From Archilochus colubris (taxonomy: Eukaryota > Chordata > Aves > Apodiformes > Trochilidae), in contig CM041108.1 of assembly GCA_023079485.1 (NCBI GenBank), positions 1,488,001 through 1,552,000 of the forward strand: a DNA stretch of 64,000 bases. The letters run 5' to 3'. This document shows, in pieces, positions 20,531-32,435 of the stretch. The translations under genes and the position numbers were made by a program. The notes below the pieces were generated by a model that saw only the letters and a program-made list of their open reading frames with translations, made no database searches and was not told the DNA's origin. Numbering within the stretch: position 1 is the first letter of the stretch; each line of letters starts with the position of its first letter.

Positions 20531-21125
20531 ATCAAACATCTTGTCCCAGCAGCCAGGGGTTGAGGCAAACCTTTTTTTTTAGGTTTTGGTTTAAAATTGA
20601 GTATTATTTTTGCTCCTCAAGCAGGTACTATTTTAATGTTATTTTTCTTCCTAAAACCTTAGTTTTCAATTTTTTCCCCTTAATTTTTCCCATTCTTCCT
20701 CTGTGTTTTCTCATCTTTCCCTGGGCCCAGGTGTGGGACAGGGCTGGGATGGATCCAGGATTCATCCTGGTGCTGGGACTCAGGGATTATTTTTTCAGTA
20801 AAAAACAGGAATAAATTCACAGGGGGACTTTATATTGATTTGAAAAAGAAAAGGAAAGAATGGAGCCCTTGGTGGGGTGCTTGGGGCTGTTTTGAAGCAC
20901 AGGATGATTTTTGGAGCAAGGGGCACCCCAAAATAAGAGGGAAGGAAATGCTTTAATTTGGGGATTGCTGATCAGGGAAAAATGAATTATTGGCAGCATG
21001 CTGGAGGGGGAAAACCCAGGAACTTCAAGAAAATGTGGGTTTTGTTGTGAGAAAAGTGCAAGTTTGTGAAAAAGGCAAAAAAAATGGCAGCAGGAAGGGT
21101 TAATATTTACAGAGATGGGATGTAA
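20531..21125. other. Unique intronic sequence, nothing recognised
   Basis: No gene or repeat family is seen. Confidence 0.3.
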
Positions 21126-21720
21126 GTATTAGAGATGTGCTGGATACATCACCTTGTAGCCATCCCTTGGATAAAAACAGAGATATTTTGGATATTCAGG
21201 GTCTACCACCTTGTATCCATCCATTGGATATGTTACATATATCCATTAGAGGTACTGTATCCAGAGAAGATTATATCCATACTATTGCATCCATGTAATA
21301 TCTCCACTGGATATTTATATAGTAGAATATATCCAATATATCAATAAAATACATAATTTGTATATATTTTAATACATGTCTATGTCCTGCATCCTTTCCC
21401 CCTCATATATCCCTTTTCTATATATTTAGGCTGGTTTTATATATACATATATATATATCTGTGTCTTCATCCACATTATCCAACTAAATCCATGTATTAT
21501 ATATAATAATTCAATTAAAAATGCATTGGAGGGATTTAATGAGCTAATATGAAGACAGGTGTATCTCTAATATATATATAATATATATAATAATAGGATA
21601 AGCTATATATTGGGTGGATATTGTTGGATAATGAGGATGACAGATCTCTTATTTGTTATATATAAAATAATCCAGTTAAATATATGTTGAGTGGATATAT
21701 ATATATTTTTTTTTTTAAGA
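21126..21720. repeat. TATCCA/GGATAT-rich tandem region
   Basis: TGTATCCATCC..TTGGATAT-type units recur with 25-60-base spacing from 21130 to 21350. They grade into (TA)n at 21440-21460 and 21568-21600 and TGGATATATATA at about 21690. Confidence 0.5.
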
Positions 21721-22555
21721 CATAAACATATTTTACATCTACAGAAGAAGGAAAGCTCTTGTGTCCCGTGGTTTCCTTCAGTGTCTTGCACACATCTCGT
21801 GTCTCCCCACAAAGCTCTCTGCACCCCATTAAAAAACAACCCCCCCTCAAAAAAAAAAAAACCCTAAAATAATAATTTTTTTTGCCATAGGAACAAGGTC
21901 TTCTCATTGGAAATATCTTTATTGTTTGGCATAATAGTGGAAATACTGAACAGTGCATCCTTCAGGGAGCTGTGAGAAATTCCCATGTGCCATCCTCAGC
22001 CCGGGGCTCCTCACCTTTATTCCCTCTAAGAGAGAAAATGCATTTAAAAAAACCTGCAAAATTTAGTATTTTAAGAAACTAACAGACCTTTGTGCCTTGC
22101 CCTTTAGCAAGGTGGGATTTTCCCTGTAGAAATAGGAAATTTTTTGGCACACAAATGCCCGCAGGTGCCACCCAAGTTTGCAAATCGGTTGAATCGCGAT
22201 GGGGGGCGACCTGAGCTTTGCTTTAACCACCCAGAGATACAAATTTAGCTTTAGAAAGAGAACAAACAAACAATCAAACAAAAAAAAAAAACCCCACCAA
22301 AAACCCCCTTTAAAATTAGGATTGCAGAATTTGGGGCCATGGCTGCGGTGCTGGTGGTACCGAAGCACCCAAGAATTGGTGCAGAATCAGCCCCCTCCCT
22401 GCAAATAACTCTCCCTGGAAGAGATTTTGCAGGAATTTGTGACCCCAGGAGGGGGAAAACCAAGGAGCAGAAACTGCCTGCCCTCCCCTGGCACTGACAA
22501 TGGGTTATAGCATCCGATTGGGGGCAAAACCCTGGGTTTTTGGCAAAGGTGTCTG
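21721..22555. other. Unique intronic sequence with A-runs
   Basis: A-runs at about 21850 and 22282. No coding or regulatory feature is recognised. Confidence 0.3.
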
Positions 22556-22740
22556 GCAGCTGCTGCTGCAGAGCTCCATTAACCCAGCGCCGGGACCGCC
22601 CCAGGCCCCCATGTCGTTACCTTAATGATTTTTTCTAATTTTCACCCTGTCCTTTCAGGGCTCCTGACCGGCTGCGCGCCGTTGCTTTCCTCCTTATTTT
22701 CCCAACAGCTTCATCCTCTTTCTCCTCGGGGGGGGGGGAT
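22556..22740. other. Candidate conserved noncoding element
   Basis: Unique sequence with retained CpGs (CCAGCGCCGGGACCGCCC, GACCGGCTGCGCGCCGTTG) and a TACCTTAATGATTTTTTCTA core. A CCTGTCCTTTCAG acceptor-like string sits at 22647-22659, but I find no matching donor that defines an exon. Confidence 0.25.
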
Positions 22741-24049
22741 TGCATCCCTCCAAGTTTCCATCTCCTTATTTCCAAGGAATTTCAAGAGCATCCATGGTTT
22801 TTCCCACCTGAGAACATCATCATAGCAATAATTCTGGGGGTTATTTTGAGATTATTTGGGCCCACAAGCTGAACTAAGGAATTTTTTCTGACGTGGCCTT
22901 GCAGGGATGACCAACCAGACAACCAGGGATGCTCATCTCCAAAAAAAACCTCAGCCCAGGGCAAACTTGGTGCAGGGTCCTCTGATGAAGCCATTGTGCC
23001 CTGACCTTAATTAGGCTTTTGTCATGAAGCACAGAGCTTAAGTAACCCCATGACCAAACCTCCCCAGCTCTGGATCGGGACTTTATGGTGCTCAAATGCA
23101 TAGAAATAAACTAAAAAAGCCCATGAAGTAGCTGCAGAGCATCATGTCTCAGCCACCTCCTTAGTAAAATAATTATCAAACCGTTTTGCAATTATTTTTT
23201 TTCGTAGGATGCAACATTTCACAACACTTGAGGCTTCATTTCTCTTCATCCCAGGGCAGAAGAATGCTGTAAGGTGGCTTCAAAGCTCAGCAGAGTAGTT
23301 TTTGGTCCTATTTGGGAACTGGGTGTAGTTCTGGGGACTGTTTTTTTACCTCCAGTTTTTGCATCACTTTTAGATTTTGCAGGGAAAACACCATTTTTTG
23401 GCAGCTTTCTCTGTCCTGGAGTTATTTCTAGGAGTTAATTCGAGCTCAGGTGTGCTGAGAGAGTGGGGAAAAATAATCTGGGAAATACCACCTTTTTAAA
23501 AAAAAAAAAAAAGATACAAGCCCACAATTAAAAAAAGCATTTTAATTGAATTTCAGATAACGAGGATTTTCTGGGGTATGGGGAAGGACATGGCCAGACT
23601 GAATTACTCTGTGCTCAGTTTAGCTGATTAACCAATGCAAACAGGTGTCAAAAAAGCTCCCAACAAACCCAAATCTTGAGGTTTTCCTATGAACTCAGGA
23701 ACTAAACACCTATTTTTTTGGGGAAGGGTTGCTGGAAGCCTTTGATGAAAGCTGAATATCTCTTGTGAGGGAGCAGCCCCATTGAACAGCTCCGTGCAGA
23801 AATTCCTAGCAGTGTGTTTTGCAAGAAATTCAGGATAAAAAAAGCACCTTATGCTCTGGGGTTTTCTGATGAGTTAAAAGTATGGCAGCAAATGATTTTT
23901 GCAGAATAAAAGGCATAGAATAGCCTCTGGGCTTGAGGGAGTTGAACCAGGCATGTACCAGGCAGGCAGTGCTGAGCCTCACCAGGCTGCTGGTGGCTTG
24001 GGGAGATGGAAAAATGGGCATTTTTATAAAAGTTGGATCAAAGAGTGAG
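22741..24049. other. Unique intronic sequence, nothing recognised
   Basis: 1.3 kb of single-copy DNA with short open frames only. An A-run at 23499-23512. No element supported. Confidence 0.35.
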
Positions 24050-24966
24050 TTGTTGAACTTTGCTCTTAGCCAGTGTCTTTGCTTTGGTCTTAGGCTATGT
24101 CTGTGCTTTGCTACAGGCAATGGACTTTGTTTGGGAATCCTGGGGTTCATTTTAACCAGGTTCCTTGGATGAATTTTAACCAGCATCCTGTGTTTGATTT
24201 CAGTCAACATCCTGGGTTTGATTCTGGCATCCATCAGTCTCAGCCATCACCTTCCCTTTGCTCCTTGGGCTGGTCTTAGCCAGCATACTTGATGTGACCT
24301 TCACAGGCATCCCTGGGTTGTGTTTAGATTCGGTTTGATCCCAGCAGCCTTGAGCAAATCCCCCCAACATCTGTGCTCTGCTCCTCAACCACCATCCCTG
24401 ATGGGATTTTAGGTCATGTCCTTGGTTCAGTTCTACAGAGCATCTTGGCTTCAACCTTAACCAGCATCTTCAGTTTGAATTTATTGTCAATCCTTGGTTC
24501 ATATCCCAATCAGCATCCTTGGTTTGATCCTGTCCAGGATACTTGGGTTGGTGCTCTCCAGAAATCCTAGTTTGATCCTGGACAGCAACTTTGGAGGGCC
24601 CTTCTCCAGCATTTCTGGCTTGATCCTGCCTAGACTCCTTGGTTTAGTCTTGGTCACCATCACTGGATTGATCCTCACCAGCATCTTGGATAGGTTGTCT
24701 CTAGCATTCCCGATCTGATCCTAGCCAGCATCCTTGGTATCCTTGGTTTGCTCCTCCCCAGCATTCCTGGCCTGATCCTGACCATCATCCTTGGATTGGA
24801 CCTGGTCAGCGTCCTTGGGTAGGTCTTCCCTAGCATCCTTGGATGGGTCTTCTTCAACATCCTTGAGTTGGTTCTCTCCAGCATCCTTGGATTGGTTCTC
24901 TCCAGAATTCCTAGTTTGCTTGTGGCCATCATCCGTGCTTTGGTCCTCTCCATCACCCCTGGTTTA
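24050..24966. repeat. 24-bp minisatellite (CATCCTTGGATTGGTTCTCTCCAG-type)
   Basis: Between about 24500 and 24966 units are almost exactly 24 bases: CATCCTTGG, a variable middle, then CTCCAG or CCTCACCAG. Left of 24500 copies are more diverged. Because 24 is divisible by 3, the - strand keeps open frames coding eight-residue repeats (RMLERTNP-type) at 24499-24684 and 24675-24956. These lack starts, signals or homologues that would argue for a real protein. Confidence 0.8.
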
Positions 24967-25695
24967 ACCCAAGGTGGTGATTTTAAACCTTGTTTTGCTC
25001 TGTGCCACTATCCTGCTGTGTAAATTCACACCATTTCCAGCCTCTCTCTGTAAATACATAACATAAATCTAAATCCATATGAATTTATTCCTGAGGGCTG
25101 CCCAAGAAACTCCGTCAACACCTGGAATGACTTGAACTGAGGTATTTTTTTGGCCCGTTCCATTTTGTCCTTTCGCTGACAAAACACTTTGCTGAGCATG
25201 TTCTTTGTTAGCTGCTGCTAATTATTTTAATTTTGCTATGATTCAGCCACCCCAGACTCTGTTTTCTTCCCTGCCTGGAACCTGGAATTCCTCCTTTTGA
25301 GGTGTGTGTGGGGGGATGACCATGCATATCTGGGCTTGTCCAGCAGAATTCTCTCTGGGCAGGAGCAGGGAAATGATTTTGCGCGGGTTGGTGCAGGGTG
25401 GGAGCTGCCTCAGCACAACAAAACCTTTGCTCTTCCTGGGCAGCAGCTGAGTGCTTGGTTTGTCTGGAATGCAATAATAATTTTCACCCTGGAAAAAAAG
25501 AATACTTAAAAAAATAATTAATAGGAAGGATCAGCATGGGTGACTTGGTAAGCCAAAAACCTGATTTTCCATGCTCAAATTCCTTATTTTACAGTTTTTG
25601 CTCCCACTGCAGAAGAAAAGAAAAAAATCACCCCCAAATCTGGGAGCATCAGGGTGAGAGCTGGGAGGTCAGCGAGCAAAATCTGTCTGGGTTGT
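24967..25695. other. Unique intronic sequence, nothing recognised
   Basis: No gene or repeat family is recognised. Confidence 0.3.
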
Positions 25696-25699
25696 GCTC

Positions 25700-26300
25700 C
25701 AAGGGCTGCTGTGCACATGTGGGTGTTTGCGTGTTGGGATGTGCATAACTGCATTAGCAAGTTTCCGTGTGTGTTTTTCTGCTTGTCAGTGTGTGTTTGT
25801 ATGTTTGCACGTGTGTTTTCCTGGGCTTTTCCATTTTCATGACTGTGCATTTGCTTGTGTGTATCAGCACGCTGGCACGTGCAGGTTCATGTGTGCATGT
25901 GTGCATGTTCATGTTTGCATGTTCATGTTTGCATGTTCATGTTTGCATGTTCATGTTTGCAGTTGCATTTGCCTGTTTGCATGTTCATGTTTGCATGTTC
26001 ATGTTTGTGGTTGCATTTGCCTGTTTGCATGTTCATGTTTGCAGTTGCATTTGCCTGTTTGCATGTTCATGTTTGCAGTTGCATTTGCCTGTTTGCATGC
26101 AGGTTTGCATGTTTGCTCGTGCATGTGCACGTTTGTGTGTGTCTGTGGTTGCCTGTGCGTGTTTGGATGTGCACCTACATTTGCAAGTTTGCTTGTTTAT
26201 GCTTGCAGGTGAATTTGCATTTGCATTTGTTCATGTTTTGTGCCTGCACACGCAAGTTTGCAAGTGTGTGTTTGCACAGGTGCCTGCAGAGATGTTTGCT
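25700..26300. repeat. TGCATGTT-type minisatellite with 34-base higher-order unit
   Basis: GCATGTTCATGTTT (14 bases) repeats in series from about 25903. It then alternates with GCAGTTGCATTTGCCTGTTT (20 bases) to give a 34-base higher-order unit, near-perfect over 25960-26095. TG/CA steps dominate, giving partly alternating purine/pyrimidine sequence with Z-DNA potential. Three open frames cross it, all with Cys/Phe/Met/Val repeats caused by the array. Confidence 0.85.
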
Positions 26301-26439
26301 GCCATTCCAACCCATTCATATGTGCAAAAAGACTTGGAGCAAAATCCACCAGGTTTTTTTTTTTGCAGGCAGGACTCCTGGCGAGCAGCACATGGGGATG
26401 TCTCTCCCCCTCGATGAGCTCTCCTGATTTACACCCTCC

Positions 26440-26720
26440 ATAACTTTCTTGCCTTTCCATTATCCCTAACCCACAGACTCCAGGAAGTTTAATTTCTTCT
26501 GCCTGATAATCACCATTAAACAGAAATTGTCGTTTTCTGTGTAAACACGTCATTAGCAGCGCTGGTTTCTGCAGGGTCCCGATGTCATTTTTATGAAAAT
26601 GAACCATTTTTTCGGCTCCTTGCCGTGGCCGCCGATGAAGAGCCACGGTCAAACCCGTTGGGTTGGCCACAGCTAATTGCACCTGCGGTTGATTGGGGCA
26701 ATTAGGGAAATCCTGGCTTT
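26440..26720. other. Candidate conserved noncoding element
   Basis: A unique block between two repeat regions with many CpGs and TAAT-type cores: CACGTCATTAGCAGCGC, TTTTATGAAAATGAACC, CCGTGGCCGCCGATGAAG, CAGCTAATTGCACCTGCGG. It looks like constrained regulatory DNA. The judgement is by composition only. Confidence 0.33.
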
Positions 26721-26824
26721 GCCTGCAGAAGAATTTGCATTTTCCCTCTTTCCTCTGGGTCCCACTTCCCTCCCTGGCCTTCTGGCTCAGCCTGAGCAGC
26801 CCAACCTAAAAAGAAGATTTTTAA

Positions 26825-27125
26825 GAATAAACCATCATTAATTATATATTATTCCCATCATCTCATGTATAATATGATTTGTGGCAATAATGGATAATAA
26901 ATAACTTCTTGTTCCTATAGATTATGATAGATAATGTATAATCTAGGGGGTTAATATCTAATATATTATTGGAATGATTTGATATATATGATTGCCATTT
27001 AGTATGATTAATATAATAAATAGTACATTGTTATAGGACATATGTACACCCCTGAATATGTTTGTAGAATATAGAATACATAATATTATAGAATGCATAA
27101 TAGAATACATAATAGATGTTATATA
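26825..27125. repeat. AT-rich ATAATATATAGAATACATAAT tract
   Basis: Low-complexity AT sequence with recurring AGAATACATAAT near 27070-27110. Confidence 0.5.
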
Positions 27126-28320
27126 CTGCAATTTGGTGACAGTATGGCTGCTCCCTCTCTCTCCACCCTACCCAGACCTTGATTTTTGGACTGCATTACT
27201 GAAAAAAAACCAAACCCAAATTAATTCAGAATATACCCTCTACCCCATAGACCCCTTTGCGGTGCTTGTTTTGCCTTCCGAGTTTCCCCATCCCATCCAA
27301 CGTGGAAAATCCAATTTTCCAACATGGGGGAGCAACAGATCTCCCAAATCCACCGTTTTTGCCCCCAAATCAGTAGCAGCTCATCTCCTCACCCCAGGCC
27401 CTTGCCCAGAGAGATCATTTCACACCCCGCAGCTGCTGGGCTCCTGTTTGCACAAACACACGAGGGGACAGTGAGGGGTTGTGGGGCCACAGCAAACCCT
27501 CTGCCAGCCCAGCCCAACCCAACCTTTTTTTACCCAAACTGCTCAGACGAGCTTTCTTTTGCCTTGCTTTTATTTGATTTCCTTTTTAATTTTTTTAATT
27601 ACTATTTTTATTGTTATTGCTTTCCCTTCCTTTTCTTACTTGGCTGTTTCTTGTTTTCTTTGTTTGTTTGATTTCTTTTCCTTCATTTTACTTTGATTTT
27701 GCTTTTCCTTCTTTATTTTGCTTCTCCTTTCCTTATTTGTTGCTTTTTGTTGCTTTCCCTTCCTTTCCACCCCTTGCTTTTCTTTCCTGTGAATTTTTAT
27801 TTTTTTCTTGCAGATTCCTGCAAGCAGCTAAGCCTCCTAGCTAGGATTATGGTGTGAAAAACAATCTTTCTGGGCACAGGGGCTCATTTCTCCCCCAAAT
27901 ATTTTTTTTTTTTTTTTAAGGGGGGCAGGACTGTCGCTGCAAAAGGAATCATTGCCTAGGTAAGTAAATTCCAGCAGTTGTGTTAAAAGCCACAGATGCC
28001 CCAAACCAGAACTTTCCCCCAAAACACAGAAGGGTAGTGGCTTGGTTGCTCTAGGGAAGTTAAATTGCACAGAACTCCCCTACTTAGCTTTTAAAAATAG
28101 TGGAAATAGGATTTCAGGGAAACAGCGGGGTTCTGCATTGTCTCTGACACCTGGAATTTTGCAGCTGAGGTGGGGGTTTGTGTTAAAAACATCTGCCTGG
28201 ATTTTGCAGGAGACTTAAGGAAAATTCTAGCTCAGGTGTCTGGAGTGATGCAAAGGTTCAAGCAAAGTTCCAAAAAAATCCCCAAACAAACAAACCCCAA
28301 AAGCAAGCAAAGTTGAAAGG
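27126..28320. other. Unique and pyrimidine-rich intronic sequence
   Basis: 27545-27815 is T/C-rich low-complexity sequence. A T-run lies at 27901-27918. The remainder is single copy with no recognised feature. Confidence 0.35.
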
Positions 28321-28329
28321 CATTGAAAA

Positions 28330-29430
28330 GTTTAAACACACATAGCACAGGAAAGCTGCAAAAGTGTCCAAACCTGCAAGCACATTGCATTGCAAAATTA
28401 GCAAGCAGGTTGTGTTGGAAGAACTTCAAATGGATTGCATTGCAAAACCAGACAGGTTCCATTGCAAAGCTACAAGAACACTGCAGATCCTGCATTGCCT
28501 TGGAAAAACTGCAAAACGTTGCATTGGGAAACTTGCAGATGTGTTGCATCGCATTGCAAAACCTGCAGATCGCATCATGAAACCAACCAATACAAAACCT
28601 GCAAAGCCAATGGCATCCTGGGGTGCATTAGAAAGGGTGTGGTTAGTAGGTCAAGAGAGGTTCTCCTCCCCCTCTATTCTGCATTGGTGAGGCCGCACCT
28701 GGAGTATTGTGTCCAGTTCTGGGCCCCTCAGTTCAAGAAGGACAGGGAAGTGCTTGAAAGAGTCCAGCGCAGAGCTACTAAGATGATTAAGGGAGTGGAA
28801 CATCTCCCTTATGAGGAAAGGCTGAGGGAGCTGGGTCTCTTTAGTTTGGAGAAAAGGAGACTGAGGGGTGACCTCATCAATGTTTTCAAATATGTAAGGG
28901 GTGAGTGTCAGGGAGATGGAGTTAGGCTTTTCTCAGTGGTGACCAGTGATAGGACAAGGGGTAATGGGTGTAAATTGGAGCACAGGAGGTTCAAGTTGAA
29001 TATTCGAAAAAATTTTTTTCCTGTAAGGGTGACAGAGCCCTGGAACAGGCTGCCCAGGGGGGTCGTGGAGTCTCCTTCACTGGAGACATTCAAAACCCGC
29101 CTGGACACGTTCCTATGCGAAGTGCTCTAGGTGGCCCTGCTCTGGCAGGGGGGGTTGGACTAGATGATCTTTCGAGGTCCCTTCTAACCCCTAGGATTCT
29201 GTGATTCTATGATTCTATGAAATGTGTTGCAGTGTTATGTTACCAAGCTGGAAATTCATTGTATGGCATCACATTGCAAACCTGCAACACGTTGCATGGA
29301 AAACTTCCAAACAAGCACCTGACGTATTAAATCCGCAAAAAAAAGTCACTGCATTGCAATGCCTTGCACTGCACTGAATTCCCTTGCAGTGCATTGCAGT
29401 TCCTTGCATTGTAAAACCAGCAGACACCTC
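28330..29430. repeat. GCATTGCAAAACCTGCA minisatellite, split by a CR1
   Basis: ATTGCATTGCAAAACC and CCTGCAGATC-type phrases recur in 28370-28605 and resume, more diverged, at 29220-29430 (TTGCATTGCAATGCCTTGCA). The CR1 copy at 28606-29220 sits inside. Confidence 0.7.
28606..29220 (+). mobile_element. CR1 LINE 3' half, group A
   Basis: The + strand copy starts at GCCAATGGCATCCTGGG, in the coding region downstream of the catalytic core, and ends ATTCTATGATTCTATGA at 29220. The C-terminal ORF2 frame is intact to its stop at 29130. The predicted protein is identical over about 170 residues to the copies at 15382 and 56406. The open frame reads in from flanking repeat DNA, so its upstream 57 codons are not CR1. 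Confidence 0.93.
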
Positions 29431-31200
29431 TGATTGCATCCCAGTGCCAGAGCTTTGCACTTGCAGAGTTCCTCAGGTGCCAGCCTGGAGTTGATTTATT
29501 GCCCCTGCCAACAAATTAGTTCCAGTAACTCAGTGTTTTTCTGAGGCCAGGAATGAATTCCCTCTTCTGTGTTGCCTTTGGAAACTCAAGTTTAATGATT
29601 GGAATCTTTTCTTGCACCCATGTCCCCATTTATTTCTGGAGCCTTTTATTAGCCTTTAATTTCTTACCTGGCCTGTGCCCTTCCTCACCACCCCAAATTT
29701 CTTGCTGCTTATTAAATACAAAGGGATTTATTTTCCTTGGAGAGTGGTGTTTCCCTGGTTGGGGAGAATAGTTTTGCTCAACTCCAAAAGTTGCTTTAAG
29801 CCTGTTGGAAGCCACTGGGACAGAGGCTGCTCTGCCCAAGCCTGGGCCTTATTATTTTAATTTAAGATTTATGAAGTGACCGTGGTTGATTTTGTGCAGA
29901 TAAAATTAATCTGAACGAGTCCACCTGTCAGGATGTTAAACCCTACTTGGGTTGCTTGAAATTTGAGTTTTTTGCTCCAAAATCCTCAAACCCACCGAAA
30001 CACTGATGCGAAAAAAGAGGGGTGAAATTAGTGGAAGGTTTAATTGTGGTATTTTCAAACTCTGGAGTTTTATGTTCCCATGGCAACTGGTATTTTTATC
30101 CTCTTGGTTCGGTGCCTTGCGAGATGTAACCATCAGGAAGGATCTTCCCCCCTGGGTCCCCCAAAAGTGTTGGGGTCGGGTCAGGAGGGAAATAAAAATA
30201 CATCCCTGCTTGCCAATTAAAAAATGCAGGAATTTTGTTGCTCTCCCTCTTGCTACAAGCACAAAAAAACCCATTTTGGGGGATGTTGCAACCATCAACA
30301 GTTCTTGCATCCTCATGCAAACCTCTAAAACACACCAACCCCCCAGATATAGGTGAAAAAAAGCATAATTTGTGCTGGAAAAATCTTATTTTTTCCATCT
30401 TCCCATTCTCTGTTAAGTGCTCTGGCTTGGGATGCAGTTTCATGGGCTGAGTTGAAACCTGAGGAACTCAAGAAAGAGAGGAAAACAATCCCAAATTTTC
30501 AATGGAATCAAAATGTCCCGTCTTTGTCCCCAGAAAAATTGTGGATTTCAAGATGCTTTTACTCCAATAAATCTGATCCCTGCCATATTCCCCAGGCTTC
30601 CTCTCCCCTGTGATTCATTTTTTTAAGTTTCTCTAAATTTTTCAGTTTCGGTCTGCTGCTTATTGTAATTTTATTTTTAGTCTCCATTGCAGAAAAGTTC
30701 CTTGTTGGAATTGCATAAAAATCAGTGAAAACAGAACAAAATTGGGGATTTTTCAGAATTTTACATATTTGGACTTAGGGTGAGGAATTGATTCCTTGGG
30801 GTCGTGTTTGGGTCGAAGCAGGAGACAGAAATGTAGATTTTAAGGTGAAAAGGACTTTAAAACTCTAGAATTTTGCTCCTAAACCTCAAAACAAGAGGAA
30901 TTTCTCCCAAAAGCAACACTGAGAATTTAGGCAAAATCAAAGCTGGGTTGAGCTTGCCCTATTACTAAAACTTTATGAATATTAATTAATTTTTAAGATT
31001 AATTTTTTTCCTATCATGGGGAGCGTTTTGAGCGTTAGCCAACTCCTGGCTAGGGGTGCAAAAGCCAAATTAAGGAAAAATTCAAGGTTCTTGTGCCATA
31101 GTTTTCTCTTGCCTGCCTCCAACCATGCTGTTGGCATAGAAACAGCCTTTTCCGGAAAGGTCACCTGCAAGGAGGGTGGTTTAGGTGTAATTCAGGGAGA
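29431..31200. other. Unique intronic sequence, nothing recognised
   Basis: 1.8 kb of single-copy DNA. No gene, repeat or clear regulatory motif. Confidence 0.35.
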
Positions 31201-31375
31201 TTACAGGGGATTAGGGTGCGCTCATATATATATATTTTATAGAGAGAAGGCACGTGTGTACTGTAGCATTCATATATATATATGGATTTAACTTCATGTG
31301 TGCACCCATAGCCATATATATTTATTTTGAAATTTATTTTTCTTAAAGGAAATATGATAAAAGAGCAATACTGGT
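31201..31375. repeat. Short (TA)n and ATATAT tracts
   Basis: (TA)n at 31225-31238 and 31273-31282, with AT-rich surroundings. Confidence 0.5.
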
Positions 31376-31429
31376 GAATTTAAAAGTCTGTGATAAAGGT
31401 TTTATTTATTATTTTTCCCCTATTTTTCC

Positions 31430-31600
31430 CCACCCTGTCTCCCCCCCCTCCCCGCCGCATGCAGTGGGGCGATATCAGAGCACAGAGCTTTTCCTCTGTG
31501 TTTTTCACTTGGCTTTAATTAAACCTCAGGCAGGGCTGGAAAAATGTGGTGAGACGAGATAATTGCACTTATTCCCTGTGCGGGGCCGTAGACCCGGCTT
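31430..31600. other. Candidate conserved noncoding element
   Basis: Unique sequence with retained CpGs and homeodomain-type cores: CCGCCGCATGCAGTGGGGCG, GGCTTTAATTAAACCTC, GAGACGAGATAATTGC. Judged by eye only. Confidence 0.22.
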
Positions 31601-32435
31601 GGAAAAAGGAAAAAAAAAAAGAAAAAAGGAGATATGGGGGAGACATAAAGGTATAAGGGACCCTCTCTGTCCAGGATGGTGGAGTTGTGAGCTTCAGGAT
31701 GAAAAACTTTGCTTGACAGCCCAGCAACAGCTCCAAAATTACCAATTTTCAGCCCATTTTGCAACTCTGCATTTTTACAGCCGGCTCCTGGAACCAGAAA
31801 AATCAGTAAAACTCATTTATTTTTACAGCAACCAGCCTGGATTGCTTTTCTTTATTTTGCTTAAATTTTCCTCCCTTTTTTTTTTCTTTCCTTTTTTAAA
31901 ATTTTTTTTTGGCAAAGCAAGGCAGGAATTTAAAAGGTGAGATCACTGGAAAATTGCATTTATATTGAATTAAAAAACCCACACACCCTCTGCACGTGCT
32001 CCCTGCAAGAGCGAGGAAAATTCCCAGGGCCATTCCTCCCTCCAAACTGCTGGAGGTGATGGGGTGTCATTAGTGCAAAACTCAGTGAAAATCCACCCCA
32101 AATCAAAAGTTGCTTCTTCTAGAGGAGAAAAACCATCTTTTTTCAAGTCTTTTCCCCCTGCTCTTAAGGAAAATCAGCATGTTGGAAATGGTCCTGGATA
32201 TTTGATGGGGCTTCTTGCAAGTTAATTTTTATTCTGTTGGGATATAAGAGAAAAAATTGTGGAAAATATGGAATTAGGTGGCAAAAAAAGGGTTCTGAGA
32301 GCTCACAAGAACAAAAATCCCTGATTCTCCTCTCTTCCCCACGTAGCTATAACTGGTTCAGATTATTTTTTTGTGATTATGGCTTGTCAGAAAATATTTG
32401 TGTCCTGGAGGATGAAGCCGATGTCACTATAAATC
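31601..32435. other. Unique intronic sequence, nothing recognised
   Basis: Short A-runs and T-runs; otherwise featureless. Confidence 0.3.

Noticed and set aside
22647..22660. Splice-acceptor-like string CCTGTCCTTTCAG
   Set aside because: No plausible donor or coding frame follows within normal exon length; kept only as part of a possible conserved block.
25767..26427. Cys/Phe/Val-rich frames of about 170-220 codons
   Set aside because: Three frames on the same strand are open across the TGCATGTT array; this is a repeat artefact.
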